From: Oscillospiraceae bacterium UBA3851
Lineage (GTDB): Bacteria > Bacillota > Clostridia > Oscillospirales > Oscillospiraceae
Reading direction: 5' to 3'
DNA length: 5,769 bases
Assembly: GCA_002392625.1 (NCBI GenBank)
Contig: DGHJ01000144.1
Coordinates: 1 to 5,769 of the forward strand
Both the position numbers and the translations under genes were made by a program. The notes under the pieces were generated by a model. That model made no database searches and had not been told where the DNA came from. It saw only the letters and a list, made by a program, of their open reading frames with translations. Within the stretch, counting starts at the first letter, position 1; every line of letters starts with the position of its first letter. Of this stretch, positions 1 to 4,920 are shown piece by piece.

Positions 1-588
1 GACGAGATCGAGAAGGCCCACGAGGACGTGTGGAACATCCTGCTGCAGATCCTGGAGGACGGCATCGTCACCGATTCCCAGGGCCGCCGGGTAGACTTCA
101 AAAATACGGTCATCGTCATGACCTCCAACGTGGGAGCCAGGAACATCACCGCCGCCGAGACGGCCCGCCTGGGCTTTGACGGCGGGGACAAGGCGACTGA
201 CGAAAAGGCACGCTTCGACCGCATCCGCGAGTCGGTCATGGCTGAGCTGAAGCGCACCTTCAAGCCCGAGTTCCTCAACCGCATCGATGAGACCATCGTC
301 TTCCGCCAGCTGACGGAGGAGGACATCGTGAAGATCGCCCGCCGCATGCTGGCCGTCACCGGCAAGCGCATGGCGGAGCAGGGCATCACCCTGGACGCCG
401 ACGACGACGCCGTGGAGGCCCTGGCCAAGGACGGCTTCGATCCCCAGTACGGCGCCCGGCCCCTGCGCCGCGCCATCCAGAACACGGTGGAGGACGCCGT
501 AGCCGAGCAGATGCTGGAGGGCCAGCTCAAGAGCGGCGACACCGCTCACGTCCGTCTGAAGGACGGCAAGGTAGTCATCGAGAAGTAA
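1..588 (+). CDS. clpC: ClpC-type AAA+ ATPase, C-terminal fragment (5' end outside window)
   Basis: This is the last 195 residues of a Hsp100/Clp ATP-dependent unfoldase that feeds substrates to the ClpP protease in the cytoplasm. The reading frame is open from base 1, so the gene starts upstream of the window. Visible parts belong to the second AAA+ module (D2): the Walker B acidic pair DE at residues 1-2, then EKAH, a sensor-1 region MTSNVG with Asn at about 43, PEFLNRID with the arginine finger at about 94, and the sensor-2 motif GARPLRR with Arg at about 153. ILEDGIVTDSQGR is typical of ClpC. The tripeptide LGF at about 57-59 sits where ClpC carries its ClpP-docking loop; ClpB disaggregases lack it, which favours ClpC over ClpB. 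The C-terminus is the usual short beta-rich end with no extra domain. A terminator follows 15 bases after the stop. No defect is seen in the visible part. Confidence 0.93.
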   Translation, partial: DEIEKAHEDVWNILLQILEDGIVTDSQGRRVDFKNTVIVMTSNVGARNITAAETARLGFDGGDKATDEKARFDRIRESVMAELKRTFKPEFLNRIDETIVFRQLTEEDIVKIARRMLAVTGKRMAEQGITLDADDDAVEALAKDGFDPQYGARPLRRAIQNTVEDAVAEQMLEGQLKSGDTAHVRLKDGKVVIEK

Positions 589-603
589 AATCCTGGCAAA
601 ATG

Positions 604-638
604 AAAACGGGACGCCCCTGCGCCCCGTTTTCTCTTTT
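604..638 (+). terminator. Rho-independent terminator of clpC
   Basis: The arms 604-615 and 620-631 pair over 12 positions with a single A-C mismatch (612/623) around the 4-base loop CCCT. A T-rich tail (TTTTCTCTTTT) follows. The hairpin starts 15 bases after the clpC stop codon and ends transcription before the next gene. The A-run on the left arm would also give a T-run on the other strand, but no - strand gene needs it. Confidence 0.85.
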
Positions 639-663
639 CAAACCGTGAGCAGTGTGGTAGAAT
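635..663 (+). promoter_or_regulatory. Predicted sigma-A promoter with extended -10
   Basis: The -35 element is TTTTCA (635-640, 4 of 6 consensus). A 17-base spacer leads to -10 TAGAAT (658-663, 5 of 6), preceded directly by TGG, an extended -10 motif. Transcription would begin near 670, giving a leader of about 23 bases with the Shine-Dalgarno. The -35 box lies inside the T-tract of the clpC terminator. The position also argues against the upstream in-frame GTG at 645 as a start, since that codon would not be in the mRNA. Confidence 0.6.
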
Positions 664-677
664 ACAGGAAATCCCCG

Positions 678-685
678 GAAAGGAG
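678..685 (+). promoter_or_regulatory. Ribosome binding site that fixes the start at 693
   Basis: GGAAAGGAG ends 7 bases before the ATG at 693, which is ideal spacing. No comparable site precedes the in-frame GTG at 645. Confidence 0.85.
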
Positions 686-692
686 AACACCC

Positions 693-2432
693 ATGAACGA
701 CAACTGGAACAAAGCGGGCTTCGAGGCGTTCAACAGGCAGAATCCCTTTGCCAACCGGCCCCAGCGCGCCAAAAAGGACCGCAAAAGCATCGGTTCGCCC
801 CTGGGCCGCACCGCCGTCAACCTGCTGGTGACGCTGGTGTTCGGCGCCATCTACTACTATGTAGTGCTGCCGCCCATCAACCTCAAGGCCAGCGAATTTT
901 ACGTTTTTGTGATCCTGCTGTGCGCGGTGTACGCCTTCTGCGCCATGCTGACCTCCGGCTTCCAGGGGGAGGGGGTCAAGGGCTACTTTTCCTTCGTGAA
1001 AAAGCAGTGCCGCATCCCGCTGATCATCACCGTGGGCTTGCTTGCCACCGCCATCGTGGGCGGCATCCTGGGCTGGCAGCTGTTCCGGGCCAAGGATTAC
1101 CGGGAGCTGCTGCAGGTGGACCCCGGCGACTTTGCCGCGGAGGTGGAGGAGATCTCCTTCGACCAGATCCCCATGCTGGACGCCGACAGCGCCAAGAAGC
1201 TGGGCAACCGGAAGCTGGGCGAGCTGGCAGACATGGTGTCCCAGTTCGAGGTGGCCGACGACTACACCCAGATCAACTACAAGGGCCGCCCGGTCCGGGT
1301 CACGCCCCTGCGCTACGGCGACGTCATCAAGTGGCTCAACAACCGCGCCAAGGGCCTGCCCGCCTACCTGGTCATCGACATGGTGACCCAGAACGTGGAG
1401 GTGGTGCGGCTCCAGGAGGGCATCCGCTATACCACCGCCGAGCACTTCGGCCGCAACCTGTACCGCTACCTGCGGTTCCACTACCCCACCTACATGTTCG
1501 ACGCGCCCGCCTTTGAGATCGACGAGCAGGGCAACCCCTACTGGGTCTGCCCCCGCATCACCAAGACCATCGGCCTCTTCGGCGGCGTGGACATCAACGG
1601 CGCGGTGCTGGTGAACGCCGTCACCGGCGAGTGCACCTACTATGACGTGGCCGACGTGCCGCAGTGGGTGGACCACGTGTTCACCGCCGGTCTCATCATG
1701 CAGCAGTACGATTACCACGGCACGTATATCAACGGCTTCTTCAACTCCCTGTTCGGCCAGCGGGACGTGACCGTCACCACCGACGGCTACAACTATCTGG
1801 CCGTGGGGGACGACGTGTATATGTACACCGGCATCACCTCCGTGGTCAGCGACGAGTCCAACATCGGCTTCATCCTGTCCAACCAGCGCACCAAGGAGAC
1901 CCGGTTCTATTCCTGCGCCGGCGCCGAGGAGTTCTCCGCCATGGACAGTGCCCAGGGCCAGGTCCAGCAGATGCACTACGTGGCCACCTTCCCGCTGCTG
2001 CTGAATATCGCCGACCAGCCCACCTACTTCATGGCGCTGAAGGACGCGGCCGGTCTGGTGAAGATGTACGCCATGGTCAATGTCAGCCAATATCAGATCG
2101 TGGCCACCGGCGGCACCGTGGCCGAGTGCCAGACCAATTACCGCCAGATGCTCACCAACAACCACCTGATCGACCAGGAAGGCACGCTGCCCGTGGATCG
2201 GCATGAGACCGTGGGCACCCTGGCGGAGATCCGCAGCGTGGTACAAAACGGCAACACCGTCTTCTACCTGGCGCTGGCGGAGCAGCAGGGGACCTACTTC
2301 TGCCTCTCCGCGGCGGACGATCCCACCGCGGTGCTGCTGAACGTGGGCGACCGGGTGACCGTGACCCACGGCGACCTGGCGCTGGCCGAAACCAACGTGG
2401 TCCCGGCCTACAGCGTGACCAAGAACAGTTGA
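693..2432 (+). CDS. Conserved membrane protein of unknown function, 579 aa
   Basis: I do not recognise a named family with certainty. The start at 693 is set by a strong Shine-Dalgarno and a promoter just upstream. Residues 1-40 are polar and basic (RPQRAKKDRK), followed by three predicted membrane helices at about 42-59, 69-86 and 108-131, so the N-terminus is probably cytoplasmic and the rest, from about 132, extracytoplasmic. The large domain contains a conserved-looking block at about 254-335 (NLYRYLRFHYPTYMFD, then TKTIGLFGGVDINGAVLVNAVTGE), where VLVNAVTGECTYYDV resembles the PepSY-like 'value from metabolite/membrane' beta-strand pattern. Residues 370-470 hold further beta-rich sequence (ITSVVSDESNIGFILSNQRTKE). 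A C-terminal piece, about 508-562, ends in VGDRVTVTHG and looks like a small OB-like barrel. No catalytic signature is evident. I have a recollection of close relatives in many gut Clostridia as 'hypothetical protein', but cannot check it. The gene is monocistronic: a terminator lies on each side. Confidence 0.85.
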   Translation: MNDNWNKAGFEAFNRQNPFANRPQRAKKDRKSIGSPLGRTAVNLLVTLVFGAIYYYVVLPPINLKASEFYVFVILLCAVYAFCAMLTSGFQGEGVKGYFSFVKKQCRIPLIITVGLLATAIVGGILGWQLFRAKDYRELLQVDPGDFAAEVEEISFDQIPMLDADSAKKLGNRKLGELADMVSQFEVADDYTQINYKGRPVRVTPLRYGDVIKWLNNRAKGLPAYLVIDMVTQNVEVVRLQEGIRYTTAEHFGRNLYRYLRFHYPTYMFDAPAFEIDEQGNPYWVCPRITKTIGLFGGVDINGAVLVNAVTGECTYYDVADVPQWVDHVFTAGLIMQQYDYHGTYINGFFNSLFGQRDVTVTTDGYNYLAVGDDVYMYTGITSVVSDESNIGFILSNQRTKETRFYSCAGAEEFSAMDSAQGQVQQMHYVATFPLLLNIADQPTYFMALKDAAGLVKMYAMVNVSQYQIVATGGTVAECQTNYRQMLTNNHLIDQEGTLPVDRHETVGTLAEIRSVVQNGNTVFYLALAEQQGTYFCLSAADDPTAVLLNVGDRVTVTHGDLALAETNVVPAYSVTKNS

Positions 2433-2442
2433 CATAATATTA

Positions 2443-2454
2443 TTTCACGTGAAA
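2443..2454. promoter_or_regulatory. parS/Noc-site-like palindrome TTTCACGTGAAA
   Basis: A perfect 12-bp palindrome starts 11 bases after the stop codon of the membrane-protein gene. It is identical to the central 12 bases of the ParB-binding site parS of Firmicutes (TGTTTCACGTGAAACA). Over 16 positions (2441-2456) the match is 13 of 16; the misses are position 2 (A for G) and the last two bases. The A at position 2 is the base found in the Noc site NBS (ATTTCCCGGGAAAT), but the centre is parS-like. Function is an inference from sequence resemblance only. The A-run on its right side also doubles as the - strand T-tract of the adjoining terminator, so partial coincidence is possible. Confidence 0.4.
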
Positions 2455-2500
2455 AGTACACCGCCCCGCCGGGATTCCCGGCGGGGCGGTGTGCTTCTTT
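2454..2500. terminator. Very strong, probably bidirectional terminator between convergent genes
   Basis: The arms 2458-2473 and 2477-2492 are perfectly complementary (16 bp, nearly all G-C) around the loop ATT. The stem extends to 2454/2496 with one T-G wobble. On the + strand the tail CTTCTTT follows; on the - strand the complementary TTTTC tract flanks the other side. It lies between the + strand membrane-protein gene and the - strand Ig-domain gene, so it can stop transcription from both sides. Confidence 0.88.
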
Positions 2501-2509
2501 ACGATAGGC

Positions 2510-2544
2510 GTTACCCTGTAGGGGCGGGCCTCCGTGTCCGCCCT
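2510..2544. repeat. Interspersed GC-rich repeat module, first type
   Basis: The sequence begins GTTACCCTGTAGGGGCGGG and contains an inverted pair GGGCGG (2522-2527) and CCGCCC (2538-2543). I recall near-identical strings (CCCTGTAGGGGCGG, then CCTCCGTGTCCGCCC) scattered between genes in many Oscillospiraceae-like genomes. Only one copy is in this window, so repetitiveness cannot be shown from the sequence alone. It overlaps no convincing gene; short open frames across it lack ribosome binding sites. Confidence 0.5.
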
Positions 2545-2584
2545 TCCTCATCGTATGGCGGCGGGGCGTCGGGGAGGCCGGGTA

Positions 2585-2622
2585 TGACGGATTGCCACGC
2601 CGCTGCGCGGCTCGCAATGACA
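2585..2622. repeat. Interspersed palindromic repeat, ATTGC...GCAAT type
   Basis: An interrupted hairpin: ATTGC (2591-2595) pairs with GCAAT (2614-2618), and inside it GCCGC (2599-2603) pairs with GCGGC (2607-2611) around loop TGC. The outer form GGATTGCCAC...TCGCAATGACA matches a palindromic element I recall as widespread between genes of gut Clostridia. It ends 11 bases before the stop codon of the Ig-domain gene. There is one copy here, so the repeat status rests on recollection. Confidence 0.5.
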
Positions 2623-2632
2623 GGCGGGGTGG

Positions 2633-2965
2633 TTACTTCACTGTCAGGGTGGCGGCGGAGGAGATGACCTTGTTGCCCCTCCCATCCACGATGACGCAGC
2701 GGTACTGGTAGCCGCTGCGCGCCGCCGTGGCGGAGATGGACAGCGTGGCGGTGTTATGGCCGGTGGCGCCGGAGTTCTTCCACGTGCCGTCCGGGGCCTT
2801 GTACTGCCAGCGGTAGGTGAGGTCCACGCCGGCGGCCTTGACGGTGAACTTGGCGGTGTCGCCCGCCTTCACCGCCTTGTCGGCGGGCTGGGTGGTGGCG
2901 GGGATCAGTGCCATCACCAGAGCCAGCGCCAGCAACAGGTGGGTGAGCTTGCGCAGATGTTTCAT
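2633..2965 (-). CDS. Small secreted single Ig-like domain protein, 110 aa
   Basis: An exported protein consisting of a signal peptide and one bacterial Ig-like domain. Residues 1-7 are basic (MKHLRKL), 8-22 hydrophobic, with cleavage likely around residues 24-28. The domain spans about 26-110: QPADKAVKAGDTAKF, then LTYRWQYK (Trp53, the core tryptophan), TWKNS, TATLSIS, and SGYQYRCVIVD with Cys90 at the usual F-strand position. The partner Cys of a classical Ig fold is replaced (Phe40 region), so no disulfide is expected. Such domains normally occur as tandem modules in large clostridial surface proteins; here one stands alone with no anchor, LPXTG or enzyme domain. The mature part is basic (about 12 Lys/Arg against 5 Asp, no Glu). 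The start is fixed by a perfect AAAGGAGG (2973-2980) 7 bases upstream. Longer in-frame extension would run across the upstream lipoprotein gene and is rejected. Role unknown; adhesion or surface binding is the family expectation. Confidence 0.85.
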   Translation of the reverse strand: MKHLRKLTHLLLALALVMALIPATTQPADKAVKAGDTAKFTVKAAGVDLTYRWQYKAPDGTWKNSGATGHNTATLSISATAARSGYQYRCVIVDGRGNKVISSAATLTVK

Positions 2966-2972
2966 GGGGTTG

Positions 2973-2980
2973 CCTCCTTT
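2973..2980 (-). promoter_or_regulatory. Consensus Shine-Dalgarno of the Ig-domain gene
   Basis: AAAGGAGG on the - strand, 7 bases before ATG at 2965. It is the strongest such site in the window and chooses this start over upstream in-frame codons. I found no convincing promoter between it and the terminator at 3083-3124; the leader contains a T-rich run (complement of 3032-3043). Confidence 0.8.
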
Positions 2981-3082
2981 TATAAATTCAATGTCCAGTT
3001 TTCCCCGCTGCAGGCACTTTTGCAAGTATTGAAAACAAAAAAAGCAGCTTTGGGATGTATGGACGCCCCACGTGCTCTGAAG

Positions 3083-3124
3083 GAAAAAGACAGCAGAGCG
3101 CCGCTGATACGGGCTCTGCTGTTT
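3083..3124 (-). terminator. Rho-independent terminator of the transglutaminase/lipoprotein operon
   Basis: CAGCAGAGC (3091-3099) pairs with GCTCTGCTG (3113-3121), 9 bp, with a further CCG/CGG pairing inside (3101-3103/3110-3112). On the - strand the hairpin is followed by TCTTTTTCCTT (T-tract at 3083-3089). It starts a few bases after the lipoprotein stop codon, so it separates that operon from the Ig-domain gene. Confidence 0.85.
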
Positions 3125-3126
3125 GG

Positions 3127-3618
3127 CTATCCCTCTGTGGTGAAGGCGATAAAGGCGTCCTTTACCGCGCCAGGATCGTCGCAGACGATCAGCACCGCGT
3201 ACTGATCCCTTACGAACAGCTCCGCGTTTTCCACGCGGGGCACCTGGGCGGGGGCGTACTGGGTGTAGAGCTGGGCGCGGCTTTCCAGATGGGCCGACAG
3301 GGAGGCCAGGGCAGCTTCCGCGTCGCCGGGGTCTCTGACGGCAATGACGGCGATCTCGTCGGCCAGACCCGTGGCGGAGTAGGCCAGGAAGAAGCGCTCC
3401 ACCTTGCCGTAGTCCATGTCGCTGAGATAGGCGAACAGGGCCTCCGCGTCCGCGCTTTCGTCGCTGACGGTTTTCATCTCCGGCAGGGAGGGGGCGGCGG
3501 AGAGCATATTCTCCCGCAGGTCGTGCATGGACACGGTGGGGGCGGGCTTTGCGCCGCAGGCAGCCAGGGCCAGGATCGACAGGGCTGCCAGCAGCGCGGT
3601 CATGCGGTGCTTTATCAT
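3127..3618 (-). CDS. DUF4358-like lipoprotein, 163 aa
   Basis: A predicted lipoprotein held on the outer face of the membrane. The signal peptide has a basic start (MIKHRM), a hydrophobic core and a lipobox LAAC with Cys21 as the lipidated residue. After a short linker, about residues 78-160 (LAYSATGLADEIAVIAVRDPGDAEAALASL, LESRAQLYTQYAP, VRDQYAVLIVCDD) fit the pattern I know for DUF4358 proteins of Clostridia: a YSATGLADEIAV strand, a helix carrying paired small residues, then a second strand with a V...V.DD end. The biochemical function of that family is not known to me. The start ATG at 3618 overlaps the upstream stop as ATGA, and a GGAGG (3629-3633) lies 10 bases upstream inside the preceding gene, pointing to translational coupling. 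It is followed directly by a terminator, so it is the last gene of the operon. The mature part is acidic. Confidence 0.85.
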   Translation of the reverse strand: MIKHRMTALLAALSILALAACGAKPAPTVSMHDLRENMLSAAPSLPEMKTVSDESADAEALFAYLSDMDYGKVERFFLAYSATGLADEIAVIAVRDPGDAEAALASLSAHLESRAQLYTQYAPAQVPRVENAELFVRDQYAVLIVCDDPGAVKDAFIAFTTEG

Positions 3619-4805
3619 CCCTGTGCCACCTCCCAGGTGATGACGCCGCCGTCCTCCACGGCATAGCCGTCCTCACCGTCATAATAGTAGGGAGGGTAGG
3701 GATAATCGTTCTCCAGGCTCACGTCGAACAGGTCGCCGAAGGCGTCCTGCAGAGCGGTCTCGGCCTTTTCAAGGGCCTCCGGGTCCTCCGGCACGTAGGG
3801 ATCTTCGGTGCTGTAACTGAAGGAGATCAGCACGCCGTAGGCGCCCTGGTCGTCCGTCACCCAGTTCCGCTCCCGGATGGCGCTGGGCATGCCCTCCACG
3901 TAGTTGTTCATCAGGGCGCTGTCCAGGGCGTCCAGCATCTGCGAAGCCAGGGACAGGTCGGATTCATCGGCGTCCGCGCTGAAGGACAGGGCAAGGGCGT
4001 CCACCCCTTCGTCCATGGCCTGCCGCATGGCGGCAGGCACGTCATAGACGCTGTCCACGGTGCGGCGGGCACGCCAGCAGTAGTTGTATTCCAGCGAATC
4101 GGCGGCGGGGAAGAAGTCGGTGTCCCATTCCTGCTGCTGCAGGCGCACGGTGTCGGGCAGATTGAAGTTGGCGTGGCCCGTCTCCCCCACGTCGGAATAG
4201 ACGTCCACGTGGTACCAATGGCCGTCCAGCTCCACCAGGTCCCAGGAGTGGAACAGCTCGCTGTTGTGCACCACCTTGCAGGGGATCTCCAGCATCTGCA
4301 TGAACAGGCGGAAGGTGGTGGCGTAGCCCACGCACACGGCATTGTGGTATTTCAGCACGCCGTAGGGGTTGTCGCTGTCCTCGTCCGTCTCCGGGATGAC
4401 GATCAGGGCGCCGCTGTCGTAGGCCAGATGGTTCACCATCCACTCGTATACGGCCAGCTCCTTTTCATAGTCGGTCATGCCGTCGGTGATGATCCCGTCC
4501 AGGATCTCGGAGGCCATGGCCAGCGTCTCAGCGTCCTTGGCACTGAGCCGGCTGCTGTCGCCGGAGAGGTATGCGTCGGAGATGGCGGCAGTAGACCGGA
4601 TGGTGTACTCCCCGGCAATGACCACGTCGTCCTCCGAGGAGGCGTGGTCCTCATAGCCGGAGTCGTCGGGGTCCTCCTCCGTCAGCCGCGCCAGCTCCTG
4701 GGCCATGGCCCGGACGGTAAGCATGGTGACAACGGAAAACGCCAGCGAGCCGGCCAGCAGGACCAGGGCCAGCACCGCGGCGGTGATCTTAAAGCTCTTT
4801 TTCAT
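3615..4805 (-). CDS. Membrane-anchored transglutaminase-like protein, 396 aa
   Basis: A protein of the transglutaminase/cysteine-protease-like superfamily acting outside the membrane. Residues 7-30 form a hydrophobic segment with no lipobox, so a signal anchor or signal peptide. Residues 43-60 are a very acidic linker. The core is at about 100-205: NAVCVGYATTFRLFMQMLEIPC with the nucleophile Cys158, HSWDLVELDGHWYHVD with His186 and Asp201; together these give an intact Cys-His-Asp triad. Members may cross-link, hydrolyse or cleave peptide bonds; the sequence does not say which. The C-terminal region, about 265-396, is unassigned and ends in a Tyr/Pro-rich stretch (YPYPPYYY, 368-375) and acidic tail. 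By hand count the protein has about 76 Asp/Glu against 20 Lys/Arg. The ATG at 4805 is chosen because AAAGGA (4813-4818) lies 7 bases upstream; a TTG seven codons earlier has no such support. The gene overlaps the lipoprotein start by 4 bases and is the operon's first gene. Confidence 0.88.
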   Translation of the reverse strand: MKKSFKITAAVLALVLLAGSLAFSVVTMLTVRAMAQELARLTEEDPDDSGYEDHASSEDDVVIAGEYTIRSTAAISDAYLSGDSSRLSAKDAETLAMASEILDGIITDGMTDYEKELAVYEWMVNHLAYDSGALIVIPETDEDSDNPYGVLKYHNAVCVGYATTFRLFMQMLEIPCKVVHNSELFHSWDLVELDGHWYHVDVYSDVGETGHANFNLPDTVRLQQQEWDTDFFPAADSLEYNYCWRARRTVDSVYDVPAAMRQAMDEGVDALALSFSADADESDLSLASQMLDALDSALMNNYVEGMPSAIRERNWVTDDQGAYGVLISFSYSTEDPYVPEDPEALEKAETALQDAFGDLFDVSLENDYPYPPYYYDGEDGYAVEDGGVITWEVAQG

Positions 4806-4826
4806 GATACGTTCCTTTCTGCGCAA

Positions 4827-4856
4827 TGATCTGCGGCCCTTGCGGACCGCAGATCA
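4827..4856. promoter_or_regulatory. Perfect 10-bp dyad upstream of the transglutaminase-like gene
   Basis: TGATCTGCGG (4827-4836) and CCGCAGATCA (4847-4856) are exact inverted repeats with a 10-base spacer. Neither strand has a T-tract after it, so it is not a normal terminator. It lies 8 bases upstream of the Shine-Dalgarno on the - strand and just downstream of a possible -10 box TATACT (4856-4861, - strand; I found no good -35). It could be an operator covering the start of transcription or an mRNA leader hairpin. The choice depends on where transcription starts. Confidence 0.5.
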
Positions 4857-4920
4857 GTATAGCCTTATTTGACCTAAAATTCGTATAATACCGGTGACAA
4901 GTCGATAACAAAGGTAACAG

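Noticed and set aside
1..588. ClpB instead of ClpC for the left-edge ATPase
   Set aside because: The LGF docking loop after the sensor-1 region and ILEDG...DSQGR favour ClpC; ClpB lacks the loop.
645..692. Upstream GTG start for the membrane protein (16 extra residues)
   Set aside because: It lies upstream of the predicted transcription start and has no Shine-Dalgarno; ATG at 693 has one at ideal spacing.
546..2435. A 629-codon open frame on the - strand opposite the membrane-protein gene
   Set aside because: It is the antisense shadow of a high-GC gene: His/Val/Gly/Gln-rich product with no domain, no ribosome binding site, and it crosses the clpC terminator.
2408..2667. Two short open frames (69 and 72 codons) across the intergenic repeats
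   Set aside because: They read through the terminator and repeat modules, have no ribosome binding site and no recognisable protein features.
3069..3074. A second CACGTG near the lipoprotein terminator, considered as another parS
   Set aside because: Only the 6-base centre matches; the flanks (CCC...CTC) do not, and CACGTG also occurs by chance inside genes here.
2966..3682. N-terminal extension of the Ig-domain frame to 349 codons
   Set aside because: The extension runs through the lipoprotein gene in a wrong frame, is Arg/Gly/Pro-rich, and a perfect AAAGGAGG sets the start at 2965.
3549..4829. A 426-codon open frame on the + strand opposite the transglutaminase-like gene
   Set aside because: Low-complexity Val/Gly/His-rich translation, no ribosome binding site; the - strand frame has an intact Cys-His-Asp triad, signal segment and SD.
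4862..4920. A terminator after the rlmI stop codon
   Set aside because: No stable stem with a T-tract could be found on the - strand; only short AT-rich sequence is present.
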